This document shows positions 1-11,034 of a DNA stretch of 64,000 bases, one piece after another. The DNA comes from Hamiltosporidium tvaerminnensis. Lineage: Eukaryota; Microsporidia; Dubosqiidae. Each line of letters starts with the position of its first letter. Within the stretch, counting starts at the first letter, position 1. The position numbers and the translations under genes are program-made. Location of the stretch: positions 983,501-1,047,500 of the forward strand of contig CM061250.1 in assembly GCA_022605425.2 (NCBI GenBank), written 5' to 3'. Under the pieces are notes generated by a model. That model was not told the DNA's origin, ran no database searches, and was given only the letters and a program-made list of their open reading frames with translations.

Positions 1-519
1 AGAAAAACAAAATATAGAAAAATAGTAAAAGATAAAGGATGGGGCAAATAAAACGAGGAAAGAGGTAAGTCTGAGCCAATAAACATTTTAAGAAATATCT
101 AGAATTGAATAAATTTATTAGAATATTGCATTTGTTATGAAGTAAAAGATATATTTTGGAATATAAAAAAAAGACGTACATTTATATAAACACACGATGG
201 AATGAATTAAATAAATTATAAAGTTTGAAAAATGGAATATAAAGTCAACAGTTTATGATTTTATTCAAACAATTAAAAAGATTTTTCATTTTTCTATCAT
301 CTTTTTCATGAAAAAAAGTGATGTTTTTTTCGTATTTCTCTTAACGAAGATGAATAAAAATAAAACGATAGATTATTTTTGTAAAATCTCTTCTTTAATT
401 ATATAATAAAATTTTTAAATTCATCCAATCATTCTGATTTTTTTAATAAAAAAATATTCTAATTTTTTGGAAGTAAAAATATAATATTAAAGGCTTTATT
501 CCGAAATACTTTTCATCCC
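1..519. other. AT-rich intergenic DNA, outer left arm
   Basis: No gene is seen. The sequence matches 47,690-48,210 in reverse complement at somewhat lower identity than the inner arm. The last three bases, CCC at 517-519, abut the start codon of the TAF8-like gene. Confidence 0.6.
517..519 (+). promoter_or_regulatory. CCC start-proximal motif of TAF8-like gene
   Basis: CCC lies directly against the ATG at 520. Microsporidian genes commonly carry a CCC- or GGG-like element within a few bases of the start codon, and the same motif precedes most convincing genes here, which supports this start. Confidence 0.6.
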
Positions 520-978
520 ATGGAAAAAATATTAGAAAAATGTATTTTAGAGGAACTAAAAAGAGCAGGATATCAAAAATTCAATGCAAAAGCACTTTAT
601 ATGTTTACTCAAACAACCATTGCACAAATCAAAACGAATTGTAATATTCTTTCTTCATTAACTCTGCATTCAATGAGAAGTAGATCTACACTTTTAGATG
701 TAATGAATCTTATTAAATTAACAAAAATCGATTATTCTAATGTTTACAACCGACCAACAGTTAAATATGAAGTAGAAGAAGAACCAAAGCCAATCCAATT
801 TAAAAGTTCTATTTCCTGTTCAGCAGAAAAATTTATTCATATTTACGATTTCATGCCAGATTTTCCACCTGTACATACATTTAAGAAATCATTTCTAAAA
901 GAGAATAGAAGTGAAGATAAAAGTGAAAAAGTAAAACAAAGAATCGAACAATCTTTAAAAACAGAATCAAGTCTTTAA
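520..978 (+). CDS. TAF8-like TFIID subunit, left copy
   Basis: This 152-aa protein resembles TAF8, a TFIID subunit that pairs with TAF10 through a histone fold and acts in nuclear promoter recognition. Residues 1-70 look like the helical bromodomain-associated histone fold (MEKILEKCILEEL onward, with LLDVMNLIKLTKI). Residues 110-125 contain IYDFMPDFPPVHTFKKS, matching the TAF8 hallmark of an acidic/proline-rich PDFPPxHT segment after the fold. TAF8 proteins elsewhere are longer; short forms are normal in microsporidia. The start is fixed by the abutting CCC. The frame ends at TAA 976-978, where the right-arm copy has TTA and reads on for 19 more residues. A further acidic-tail segment at 1,183-1,279 could be an old 3' end. 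The assignment rests on motif memory rather than a search. Confidence 0.6.
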   Translation: MEKILEKCILEELKRAGYQKFNAKALYMFTQTTIAQIKTNCNILSSLTLHSMRSRSTLLDVMNLIKLTKIDYSNVYNRPTVKYEVEEEPKPIQFKSSISCSAEKFIHIYDFMPDFPPVHTFKKSFLKENRSEDKSEKVKQRIEQSLKTESSL

Positions 979-1182
979 AAAATTATTGCTTGTTCTAAAG
1001 GACTACCAAAAAGAATCAATTTTTTATTCGATTAAATGTGATTTTAATTCTTCTGAAATAAAATTATAATATTAAATCTAAAATATAAAATTTGTTATAG
1101 AATTTCATTTTTAAGTATTTGTTTTGGTTAAATTGTTTTTTATATTTAATCTCAAATTTAATCTATTTTTAATTTTTTTTTT

Positions 1183-1290
1183 AGAATTTCTATCAATGAA
1201 GAGTCAGATTTAGAAGAAGAAATCGTAGTAGTTAAAGAAGCAAAAGGAAAATTTATAAAAGCCAGAAAGAAGTTTTAAACTGGAATTTTA
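1183..1290 (+). repeat. Acidic-tail dispersed repeat, unit 1 (left)
   Basis: About 100 bp that would encode an acidic stretch beginning DLEEEIVVVKEAK and ending in a lysine-rich tail and stop. Similar units lie at 1,395-1,505 and 14,905-15,010 on the minus strand, with mirror copies in the right arm. All share GAAGAAGA, GTGGTTAAAGAG-like and TTTTAAC..AGAATTTTA blocks. It may be a decayed gene 3' end copied around, or part of a retrotransposon 3' region. Confidence 0.5.
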
Positions 1291-1394
1291 GAATTTCTAT
1301 TTCTATGAATTGATAGAATTGATTTCAATTAAAACAGACTTCAACTTAATTTTTTTGCTAAAAAATACCTTTAAAAAAATTTCATTTAATAAAA

Positions 1395-1505
1395 TTCTGG
1401 GTTAAAATAGGCTTACGATTTCTATGCATTTTCTTCTACCTCTTTAACCACTTCTGCCTCTTCTTCCAAATCCGACTTTCATCTATATTTACTTCGGTTC
1501 CTCTA
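1395..1505 (-). repeat. Acidic-tail dispersed repeat, unit 2 (left)
   Basis: This is the inverted partner of the unit at 1,183-1,290, separated by about 100 bp, so the two could form a large imperfect hairpin. It lies directly beyond the 3' end of the retrotransposon fragment at 1,510-2,667. Reading minus-strand it contains GGAAGAAGAGGCAGAAGTGG. Confidence 0.5.
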
Positions 1506-1509
1506 AAGT

Positions 1510-2667
1510 GGTTCTTCCTTCTGAAATAAAGGGTGTATTATTTTTTGTTTTTAAATTTTTGGCACCATCTTCCTCTCCTTTCGCTTCTTTTAAAGAAAGT
1601 GTTGGTTCCTCATGCATATCTGCTCTCATACTAACACCCATTGACGCTCTCACTCAGCTCTCTTCGGCATTTGATCCAGACTCATGTCTTCTTCGTCTAT
1701 TAAAGGAAATCGTTTCGGCTATATTCTTAAGTACTAAAGACTGGATGTATGCCGCTACATTCATGGGGATTTCTAGTCTTTTAAGATGAGATTTATGGTA
1801 TTTTGTCACAATACCGTCCCAGGCCATCACATAAGGGATTATCTCAACACTACACTTATAAATAAGACCCAAATCATTGGTTAGCAGGTCATAATTCCTA
1901 TTTTTTTCAGTTTCGACTATTTGAAGTGAATCTTGGGAGTGATTCCTATTTCAATGTCTGTTATTTTATTCTTCTTCTTATCTAAAATATATATGTCTGG
2001 TCTGTTATTCCGAATTTTAAAATCGGTTTTTATTCTGATGTCCACTCTTATCTCTGCATACTTATTATCAAGAATTTCTTGAACTGAGTGACTCCTAATT
2101 CGTTTTGAAGACTTAAACTTATATCTATTTAGGAGAAGTAAGTGTAGGCATCTAACCACTTCATTATGCCGTCTGGTGTAGTCATGGCCTAGCATTTTTT
2201 CACATCGAGTTTCTAGATGATCTACATACAGTCTTACCAGATTTATTGCAATGTTGGCACATACCATCTGCTCCTCATAATACATTTCTATCCTGGATAT
2301 AGCAGAACACTGCTTCATCACGCGGCTTAATATTCCCTCTCTTTAACCATCTTGAAGAGTCACTAACATATACAAACTCATTTTTCCTTGCATTATATAA
2401 TTTTGAATGGTGTTTTCTTTTTTCTATTTCGTGTATAGTTTTGCAAGTTGAGCTTCTTCTAAACTTTTCATAGTGACTTTTTCTACTATCTGTAATTTAC
2501 TTTTAAGAAGCCTTTTATTAGTGCAAGATGGGTTTTATTATTATTCTCCACCTTGAGGATTGCTGCTCGTCTAGTTGATATTTCTTTACTTTTTTCAAAT
2601 AATCCAAGAGTTGCAGAAGCATATGTTCGCTTCGCAACTCAACACTATGTAGGCCTCTTCTAAGCCT
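1510..2667 (-). pseudogene. R4-like non-LTR retrotransposon 3' fragment (left arm, decayed)
   Basis: This is the C-terminal end of a retrotransposon polyprotein with a restriction-like endonuclease, split by frameshifts and stops. The longest open pieces are minus-strand 1,917-2,321 and 1,654-1,872. Visible pieces are DHLETRCEKMLGHDYTRRHN (His/Cys of a CCHC-type finger followed by R-H-N) and RPDIYILDKKKNKITDIEIG (the PD...D endonuclease core). The 5' boundary near 2,667 starts inside the RT C-terminal tail and is identical in both arms, so the truncated insertion predates the duplication. The left copy is broken; the right copy at 45,892-46,710 is open. Confidence 0.8.
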
Positions 2668-4060
2668 TAAAAAAACTAATACTAATATAAATTAATATAA
2701 TTTAAAAATTATTAAAAATATGAAATATTTTCTTCCTTTTCTAAGAATTCTATTCATTGATTAAATTTTATTTATAAATCAGTATATCAATAACAAAAGA
2801 TTTGTTAAATGAGCTTATAATTTTCGAATTGGGATTAAGATTTGAAAATATCTTGGAATTTATTTCGATTCCTTTCAAAAAATTTTTTGATTAAAGTTTT
2901 TATTTTGATAATGATAGGTGATTAAAAATAAAATAAACTGTCAATGTTATGTAAAAGAAGAATTTAATACGCTTGTGTGCTCTATTTCTTATGAGAATAT
3001 TATTATTCATTCAACTATAAGTAAAGAGATATCGAAATTAAAAATAAATTAGATTTAACACTATCAATCATTTGGCTTAACATTTTACAAATAATAACTC
3101 CTTAAAACTTTTCGAAATTAGAGTACCTCTCATATAAACATTAAAAACTCAAAGACTCTATATTCTATCCTGTTTGCATAAAAAGAATCATTTTTTATAC
3201 AATAAATATGAACAATTGTAAAAGAGATTAATAGAATGGCAAAATTGCTTTTTTTATAAAGAAATATACATAAAATCGTAAGAAGTATCTCTTTGTGTAA
3301 TAGAGTTTTTAGAAACTACAAAATAAAACTTTATAGCCTCCTTAAATCTTGATCTTCAAAAAAAACTTAGCACAAAATGTGATTTAAAAAGATTTGTGCT
3401 TGAAAGCGATTAAAAAACACCTAAATCTCACGCGGTATAATTATAAAGAATATATTTCTTTCTTCTATAAAAAATACGAGATATGACTCAACTTATTGTA
3501 ATAAATATAAATTTATAATATTTTCTCAATTATTTACAAACCTTATACTATATTTATCGAGATATAAAATAGAATTTAATTTGTATCGATTTCAAAATTA
3601 TATAATTTCATTTAAATTTTATTTTTCTTTAATTTTCATCTTTGATAGGATCATTTTAGTTTATCAAATCCTCAAAAAATATATTTTTTTTAAGAAATAA
3701 TTATTTTCAAATTAATTTTCATCATTATATCCTTTAATCTACTCAATTTAAACAGAGCCTCAAAATTTGTGATTGAAATATTTAACAGAAGTTTTAAATA
3801 TATTTTACTAAAATCGAGTTAATTTTTAGATTTAATTATAATAACTGCAATCATAAGATCTTATAAAGGAAAATTTTTGATGAAAACAATTTTATTTCAT
3901 TTATTATATCTTTAAGTTTTATAAAATTTAGGTTATAAATTGTAAAGAAATTTATATGTTTTTTAACAAATTAGTTAGTCATTTTGTAAAGTTTAAATAT
4001 TAAATCTCTGAATGAGTTAGTTGAGTTTCACAACGAATTCTTTAAATAAAACACTTTAAA
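2668..4060. other. AT-rich intergenic DNA
   Basis: No gene, RNA or recognisable element is seen. The sequence is mirrored at 44,210-45,600. Confidence 0.5.
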
Positions 4061-4063
4061 CCC
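4061..4063 (+). promoter_or_regulatory. CCC start-proximal motif of SLH1
   Basis: CCC lies 4 nt before the ATG at 4,068. It is conserved in the right-arm copy (GGG at 44,207-44,209). Confidence 0.55.
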
Positions 4064-4067
4064 TTCA

Positions 4068-7000
4068 ATGGAAGATTTGATCGAAAAATTTTCTAAAAAA
4101 TTTAAAATTACAAAAATGGAAACTAAAAATCTAATCAGACAATCTCTTTTACAAAATAATTATGAAGAGGAAGTATCAAATCTGATAGGTTATGAAAATA
4201 TGGATTCTATAATTTATATTTGTAAAAATAGAGATTTATTTTTGAATACAAAGAAAGAAGAAAGTGAATTTATATGGCCAGGAGAGGAAAAACAGACTTC
4301 AAAATATTTAGAATATATTTTACCGACGAAGAAAAGCATAGAAATTAATATTGAAGAATTGATTTGTGTATCAGAAATGGGGACAGATCACAAATATTTT
4401 GATTTTGATTATTTTAATCCAGTACAGACACATGTTTTTGAAACGGCATATAAAACAGATAGAAATTTTCTAGTTTGTGCACCTACAGGTGCAGGGAAAA
4501 CGGATATCGCATTACTTGCTATACTAAAAGCTTTGAAATCTAAAAATGCAAAAATAATTTATATTGTTCCGATGAAGGCTTTGGCGACTGAAATTACAAG
4601 AAAATTTCAGGAAAAACTTAGAAATCATGTTGTTTCTGAATATACTGGAGATACAGATTTAACAAGAAAAGATCTTGAAATTTCGGATATTCTTATTTGT
4701 ACGCCTGAAAAGTTTGATGTCTCGACTCGAAAATTAGATAATATTTTGTGTTCTAGTATCTCATTAATTATAATTGACGAAATACATATTTTGCAAGATG
4801 ATAGAGGACCTGTAATTGAAGCGATAGTAGCTAGAATTTTTAGATTTATTGTTTTGAATCAGAAAAACATAAGAATTGTAGGAATTTCAGCAACTCTTCC
4901 GAATTACAAAGATGTTGCACATTTTATTCGTGCAGAAGATGTTTTCAATTTTACAAATGAATACAGACCCGTTCCTCTCAGAATAAGTATTGTTGGTATT
5001 CATAAGCAAAAAAATAATTCAAACATCGAAGATACAATGATTGAACTAATTATTGAAAAAATGAATAAACTTTCATTAGAAAAACAGCAATTAATTATTT
5101 TTGTCCATTCACGTTCTGAAACTGTAAGAACCGTAAAGAAAATAATTAAAGAATTATTTAATGAAGATTTCAATGATAGAAAATATAATATACAAAATGA
5201 TCGAAAAACAAATAAAAATGATAAGAAAATGACACCTCTTTTACAGGAATTTATTTATAAAGGATTTGGAGTTCATCATGCTGGTTTACCTAGAAATATT
5301 AGATTGGAAATGGAAAGTCTTTTCAGAAATAAAAAAATTGACGTTTTGGTTTCAACATCAACACTCGCTTGGGGTGTGAATCTACCAGCACATGCTGTTA
5401 TAATTAAAGGAACTACGTTTTATGATTCAGATAGAGGATCTTTTACGGATTTAGGAATTCTAGATATTTTACAGATATTTGGAAGAGCTGGAAGACCACA
5501 ATACGATACCTATGGTGAAGCGTTTTTATTCACTTCATCTGATAAGCTTTCTTTTTATCTTCCACAACTAAAAAATCAAAATTTAATTGAAAGTAACTTT
5601 TTAAAATCTACAGTAGATCTTTTAAATGCTGAAATTTCTCTTGGAAATGTAAATAATATCGAAGATGCGATTAAATGGATCAAAGGTACGTTTATGTATG
5701 TTAGGATGCTTAAAAATCCTATCTGCTACGGAATTACACAGAAAGAGTATGAAGAAGGAAATATTTTAAATTGTATCACAGAATATATAGTGCTAGCAGC
5801 AAAAAAATTAAAAGAAAGTAAAATGATTGAAATATCTGTTTCAGATAGCACAAATTTTATTAATTTATATTCTTGGTCGTTTAAGAGTACTTTTTATGGT
5901 AGAATAGCCAGCTACTTTTATATTTCATCCGAAACTATGAAAGAGTGGTTGGAAAAAACTGATTTTATATTTGATGAGGAATCAATTATTAGATTGATGT
6001 TAAATGCCAAGGAATTTTCGTCTGTGATTTTAAGACAAGATGAGATATTTACATTAAAAGGTATTTGTACTGATTTAAATATTGAATACGAAGAAAGTGA
6101 AAGGTGTAAGTTGTACACTTTAGCATATTGTTATATCAAAAATATTCCGATCTTTCATTTTTCTTTGACATGTGACAGTAATTTTATCGCCAAAAACCTG
6201 CAAAGATTATCATTGGCTCTTGAAAGGATATTTTTATTTCAAAATAATTTTATTCTATTTGAAAAATTATTTTTCATCACAAAAAAAATCTTTAAAATAG
6301 TAAAAAAAAACGAAAAACATGAATTTAGAGTTTCTAATATCAGAATTGGAAGATATCTGAAAATAAATATTGAGATGGACATTCTAGACAAAGTAGCAAT
6401 ATTTATCTATAAAGATCCCTTTAAGGATGACGAGTTGATTTTTTCAGATTATTTTTCTCGCAAAACCGAAATTTTTGTTGAATGCAATGTAAATGAAATT
6501 AAAATTAGAATAATTGGATGTGAAAGATGGTTTGAAAGTACAAAAATTGTTAAAATAGAAAATATAGATTCCATGAAAGAATATTTTAAAATTTTATACC
6601 ATTTTGGTTACCACTCGTGTGAAAAGGTTAATTGGTCTCTATTTGATTATAAAAAATCCTGTAAACACTTTTCAATTATTTATAATCAAAATGAAATTAT
6701 GAAAAATATTGAAAACGCGAAGAGAAATCAAGTGTTTATTACAAAAAAGAAGATTGATTATAATTTTAATGAAATCAAAGAAAAAAATTTGGATTTCAAA
6801 TTCTTTTACTATAATGATTCGAATTTAGAAGTTTATTTAAAAGAAAAAACTATTAATTTAAATAATATAATTGTGTTTACAAATATAAGTTCAAATTTAC
6901 ATAATTTTGAATATTTTAAATGTTTTTTGCTTTCTAACTATAAAATAAATATAGAACTTGAAGAAGTTTATAATGAAAATTTTCACGAAAAAAACAAAAT

Positions 7001-7388
7001 TATTACTTCTTTGATCTTTAAAAGAAGCCTAAATATTAAAGATAATATAATAATAGTTTGTGCAAATATACATGAGTGCATCAAAACAGGTCAAGAATTG
7101 AGAATTAAAATGTCTACTATAACAGATACATGTATTAAAAATTATGATGAAAATTATGGAGTATATTGGAACACGAAACCATTTAAAGAAAGTAAAATAG
7201 TTCTTTTGGCTTTAAAAGAGGCCAAAGTTTTTTGTAAAAACGAAATTGTAATTTTTAAAGGTTTATACGATGGAAAAAACGAATTGTATAATTTTTCTGA
7301 AATCTTTAGATTATTTGACGAACGTAAAATAATTATTTATGAAAATAGAAATTTCATCACTTTTTTTAAATCCTTATACAATCTATAG
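4068..7388 (+). CDS. SLH1: SLH1/ASCC3-type Ski2-like helicase, left copy (intact)
   Basis: This 1106-aa DExH helicase is related to yeast Slh1 and human ASCC3, the ATPase of the ribosome-quality-control trigger complex, which splits collided ribosomes in the cytoplasm. Visible parts: Q-like motif FNPVQ near 116, Walker A APTGAGKT at 138-145, DEIH at 237-240, SATLP at 274-278, STSTLAWGVNLPAHAVIIKG and then QIFGRAGRPQYD near 469. Next come winged-helix and Sec63-like regions to roughly residue 800. RGSFTDLGILDILQIFGRAG and the DKLSFYL segment fit ASCC3/Slh1 better than Brr2. Family members have two cassettes and about 2,000 residues. Here the second half is much shortened and lacks Walker A, although IIIVCANIHECIKTGQELR near 993 resembles a vestigial RecA2 strand-helix. 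Brr2 is the main alternative. Confidence 0.85.
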   Translation: MEDLIEKFSKKFKITKMETKNLIRQSLLQNNYEEEVSNLIGYENMDSIIYICKNRDLFLNTKKEESEFIWPGEEKQTSKYLEYILPTKKSIEINIEELICVSEMGTDHKYFDFDYFNPVQTHVFETAYKTDRNFLVCAPTGAGKTDIALLAILKALKSKNAKIIYIVPMKALATEITRKFQEKLRNHVVSEYTGDTDLTRKDLEISDILICTPEKFDVSTRKLDNILCSSISLIIIDEIHILQDDRGPVIEAIVARIFRFIVLNQKNIRIVGISATLPNYKDVAHFIRAEDVFNFTNEYRPVPLRISIVGIHKQKNNSNIEDTMIELIIEKMNKLSLEKQQLIIFVHSRSETVRTVKKIIKELFNEDFNDRKYNIQNDRKTNKNDKKMTPLLQEFIYKGFGVHHAGLPRNIRLEMESLFRNKKIDVLVSTSTLAWGVNLPAHAVIIKGTTFYDSDRGSFTDLGILDILQIFGRAGRPQYDTYGEAFLFTSSDKLSFYLPQLKNQNLIESNFLKSTVDLLNAEISLGNVNNIEDAIKWIKGTFMYVRMLKNPICYGITQKEYEEGNILNCITEYIVLAAKKLKESKMIEISVSDSTNFINLYSWSFKSTFYGRIASYFYISSETMKEWLEKTDFIFDEESIIRLMLNAKEFSSVILRQDEIFTLKGICTDLNIEYEESERCKLYTLAYCYIKNIPIFHFSLTCDSNFIAKNLQRLSLALERIFLFQNNFILFEKLFFITKKIFKIVKKNEKHEFRVSNIRIGRYLKINIEMDILDKVAIFIYKDPFKDDELIFSDYFSRKTEIFVECNVNEIKIRIIGCERWFESTKIVKIENIDSMKEYFKILYHFGYHSCEKVNWSLFDYKKSCKHFSIIYNQNEIMKNIENAKRNQVFITKKKIDYNFNEIKEKNLDFKFFYYNDSNLEVYLKEKTINLNNIIVFTNISSNLHNFEYFKCFLLSNYKINIELEEVYNENFHEKNKIITSLIFKRSLNIKDNIIIVCANIHECIKTGQELRIKMSTITDTCIKNYDENYGVYWNTKPFKESKIVLLALKEAKVFCKNEIVIFKGLYDGKNELYNFSEIFRLFDERKIIIYENRNFITFFKSLYNL

Positions 7389-8440
7389 AAGCAAATATTA
7401 AAATTATATTCATAATTATTTATTCTATCAAATTGTTTTATTAAGATGCGGCCATAATCTTGAAACTTAAAATTATTTTTTTATGGTTTAATAGATTTTA
7501 TCTGCCTTAAATTTTCTATTATAGATAGTAGCCTATTGTATCTTCTATCAAGTTCTTATCATAGTTCAAATATCTTTTTTATATATAATTTGTATTTACA
7601 AATGAATTTTACTGCGTGACAAATTGCAACTATATCCTGAAAGTCGCAAAAGATATTTTTAAACTTTTCTGCGTTACAAAAAGTAGAATTGTATCTCTTG
7701 AAAATATGAATTGCTTACTTATATTTTATAGATTTTAGAAAAAATTTTGATATGAGCTTTGTCTATAACTTATAAGTTTTGCTTTGTTTTAATATCTAAA
7801 ATATTTTTAATAATTATAAATAGCAATTATTTATCTCAAAAAAATAGTTTATTAAGTAGATATGAAAATTAAATCAGTAACTTTTTACGTTTCTGGACTC
7901 AAATTTGAAGTATATTCTATATAAGCGGTTTATACTGAATATTAGATATAGTTACTAATTCAATGTGTTTTGAATATATTAAAATGATTTTCTGGGTGTT
8001 GTCATAACGCTTTTATATTCCATTCATATAAATGCTCTATTGCACCATTTCTCTATATCTGGCACAATTTCATAAATTTTTTATCAATCTGGTTCTTCAA
8101 TTAAGATTCCAAAATACGAATCATCATAATCTAAGTTATAATAAAGCAAAACCGTCTTATTTCTGTTGCGTTTTTATGGATTGCATTGATTTATCTTTCT
8201 TACTCTATATTTTTAATATAAAATTTTCAATTCTTACCCAGACTCTATTGAAACAACTTATGCTTGCACTTCAATTTATCAATCGCATCAATTTGAGTTA
8301 TATTTTTTTCCTTATAGACGATATTTAAACCTTTTTTATATATTTACTCAGTCTTTTTAATTATTTCTTTGAAATTTATAACAATCTTTGGATAACCAAA
8401 TGAAGAAAATTTCCACGTTTAAAATAAAAAAATATCCAAT
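7389..8440. other. AT-rich intergenic DNA
   Basis: No supported gene. The mirrored stretch is 39,830-40,880. On the minus strand around 7,930-8,070 there is a weak hint of a decayed Merlin-type transposase segment, too weak to call. Confidence 0.4.
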
Positions 8441-8446
8441 AATTAC

Positions 8447-9150
8447 TCAAAATTCGTAGTGGAGGAACAATAACCATAGGAATAAATATCTGCTTGTTAT
8501 TAGTATGTAAAATTGGCGTGCAGGTCATGGTTTGCATCTTTGTAGAGGCGAGAACCACATTACATTTTCAGTATATTAATGAGAATTTGTATAAGAAAGA
8601 GAAATTTTACAAAATGTTGAAAATTTTTCTAAAAGTAGACTTTAGCCTTTTATGTAACACTATTAGAAACTATCTTTTGAACTAGTAGTAAATTACAATA
8701 TAAAAGCATAGAAGCTTGGCTTTGCTCATTCGGATTGGAAGATTTACTACTTGTAAGATACAAAAGCACACGTTTTATAAACATGTGAAAGCTATGATTC
8801 AGGTATAAATAAGGTATTACATCGAAAGTTTAAGATAGAACTTCATTTAGATAGCAAAGATGTATTTTAGCCGAGGTTTCTTCGGTTGAGAAGGCTTAGA
8901 CTAAATAGGAATACTGCAGATCTTGAACCAAGATAGGTTTGGATCCATGATCACACTCTATGATACTGGCATGAATAAACATTGAATACAATGTCGCATA
9001 TTAATTGGTTCTACACATATTTTTACATGAAAGACTTTAGAAAATGGTATCTAAAAAATACTTGTAGCGTCATAGAATCCAGTTATCTATATAAAACTTG
9101 GATTCGGGTTCATGTCATTAAAACAATATAACACGTTGCACTTTTACAAA
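8447..9150 (+). mobile_element. SINE-like element, old copy in left arm
   Basis: About 700 bp similar along its length to 17,150-17,880 and 32,490-33,101. Shared blocks are a head (GGAGGAACAATAACC...), a middle with AAAAGCATAGAAGCTTGG and ACTCGG-like DNA, TTTTAGC(C/T)...GAAG, ACATGAAAGACTTT, and a tail ATGTCATTAAAACAA(A)TATAAC. It has no coding capacity. It is present in both arms (mirror about 39,110-39,825), so it is older than the duplication, and it is visibly more diverged than the 17-kb and 32-kb copies. Confidence 0.65.
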
Positions 9151-10020
9151 AAATAGTAGTAATTGTAGTTAAAATAATCAGACATATTTATAAGATTGTT
9201 ACAGTTTATTTTCGTAAAAATAAAATAATTTTTTATTTACTAAAACCATACGAAGTCATTTTCTAGAAGCTATAATTTATATAAAAGATAATAGACTCTG
9301 GATTTTTCGATAAGTCAAACATGTTAGGGATCAAGTAAACAATGATAGTTTTAACAAATATGAGATTTCTCCGGTTTCATAAATATCCAAAAATATTTTT
9401 TTAAACAATAAAATCTCACGAAAATTTTTAGGTTTTCGAAGTTCCTATTTTATTAACACAAAAACGATTGATAACTATTTAAAAAAAATATTCCGAAAAA
9501 TGTTATTCCAGCTTTGGTTACAGAAATAACAAAAAAATTGAATAACGAATCCAAATTAATCTATGATAAATGATTCTATTGGTTAATTTTTCAAACATCA
9601 TTATATATTTGATACGTTTAACAAAAAATTAATTAGCAAAATGGGTTTTTTTTGGTACAATTTTCGTTCTAAATTATCTTAGATTAATCTTCAAATTTAT
9701 AAACTAGAAATCAAATGATTTCTTTATTTTTCTAAAAAAAATCTCAAAAAATTTAATCGTAATACAATTAACCAAAATAATATAATATATGTACTAATGA
9801 TTGAGAAAAATAAATTCAAAAAATAAAAATCTTAATTTAATCTTAAAAAACCGACAAAAAACTATTTTTACCCAATTAGAAGGCAGTATTAAAAAAAATT
9901 AGTAATTCGATTGATTCCATTTAAAAAAAATAAAAGTCGGTGATGTTTATTTAATCTTTTATCGATTAAGTTATTTTTTTAATATTTTATCAGTATATTG
10001 ATTTTCTATAAATAAATCCA
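9151..10020. other. AT-rich intergenic DNA
   Basis: No gene or element is recognised. The sequence is mirrored at 38,240-39,105. Confidence 0.5.
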
Positions 10021-10033
10021 AAATCCGTGCTCC

Positions 10034-10744
10034 ATGGCACTTGATAGAAAGAAAGCAATGATAATCGCATCGGGATTAGTTATTTCAATGCTTTTTATAT
10101 TTGCACTTATATGTGGTTTAGGATACAACAAAGCTGGTAATGTTATCAAGAGTTTTGAAGAGGACTTTAAGAAAGTTTCCGCAACTGCACAATTTAAGTT
10201 TATAACTAATGACTTAAATAAAACAAAACTTGGAGATTTCGCAAGCATTAAAGGTAAAAAGGTGTTTGAACTTCCTTTTTCCAGTTATGATAGTGCAAAG
10301 TCTCTTATAAAAGCATTGGATGATAAGAAAATAGAAAAGGTTCAAGCATATACAAATATAAATATAGATGAGACAATTCAAATCGATGCTTCAAAATTTA
10401 TAAATATAGTTGGTGAAATCGGTTTCCTTGTAAAGATAGGTTTTTGGTTCAAAGGTAAAACTGCTATTAGATCAATATGTGCAATATCTTCGTTTATATA
10501 TGCGGCTATCAAAGAGGATTCAAAGGAAAGAGAAAAAGTATTTGTAATTTTGAATCTAGAAGATGAAAAAAATGTAAAAGGATTTTATGTTAAGACGGAT
10601 AATGATGGAAAAATAAAAACCATTTGCTCTCCGAAAAATTTCAAATTTAACGATTCAAAAAATGGATTGGAAGGTAAATCTCATGACTTCGTTGCTTTCA
10701 TTGTTGAGAAAGTGAGAAAGGCTTCGAATTCTACTGCGGACTGA
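10034..10744 (+). CDS. Single-pass membrane protein of unknown function, left copy
   Basis: I do not recognise this 236-aa protein. It has a short basic N-terminus (MALDRKKAM), then one strongly hydrophobic segment at about residues 9-30 that should act as an uncleaved signal anchor or signal peptide. A roughly 200-residue mixed, lysine-rich domain follows with no cysteine-rich or repeat pattern. A second mildly hydrophobic stretch (IRSICAISSFIYAAIK) lies near 148-163. The start has TCC directly before the ATG, a weak form of the CCC motif. The right-arm copy differs at only three residues by eye (A/V, R/K, N/T), which suggests purifying selection or recent homogenisation. The likely location is endomembrane or surface. 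Confidence 0.8.
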   Translation: MALDRKKAMIIASGLVISMLFIFALICGLGYNKAGNVIKSFEEDFKKVSATAQFKFITNDLNKTKLGDFASIKGKKVFELPFSSYDSAKSLIKALDDKKIEKVQAYTNINIDETIQIDASKFINIVGEIGFLVKIGFWFKGKTAIRSICAISSFIYAAIKEDSKEREKVFVILNLEDEKNVKGFYVKTDNDGKIKTICSPKNFKFNDSKNGLEGKSHDFVAFIVEKVRKASNSTAD

Positions 10745-11034
10745 TATTTAAGAATCATAATGTTAAGTATGAAGAAATTGCTGTTTTTCATGGTCAATTT
10801 GTATCGAAAATCCTATTTTACTAATTTAAGTAAAAAAGCTTTGGGTTGAATTTTTTCTTTTCCTTTCTTTACATTCCCTTTAGTCTTTATAAATCAAAAG
10901 ATTAAAAGTGTTTCTTATTTTTAGTATTTTTGTAAAGACTTCTTTTTTATTAGAGTGGAAATCATTATTTTTGCATTTTACTAGTAAAATATTTAATCAA
11001 TATCAGATATTTTAAAAAAGTGATTTTTTTTAAT

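Noticed and set aside
7930-8070. Possible Merlin (IS1595-like) transposase remnant on the minus strand, mirrored at 40,190-40,330
   Set aside because: One frame gives a Cys-Lys-rich trace followed by NTQKIILIYSKHIELVTISNI, vaguely like Merlin N-termini, but no catalytic motif or terminal repeat is visible.
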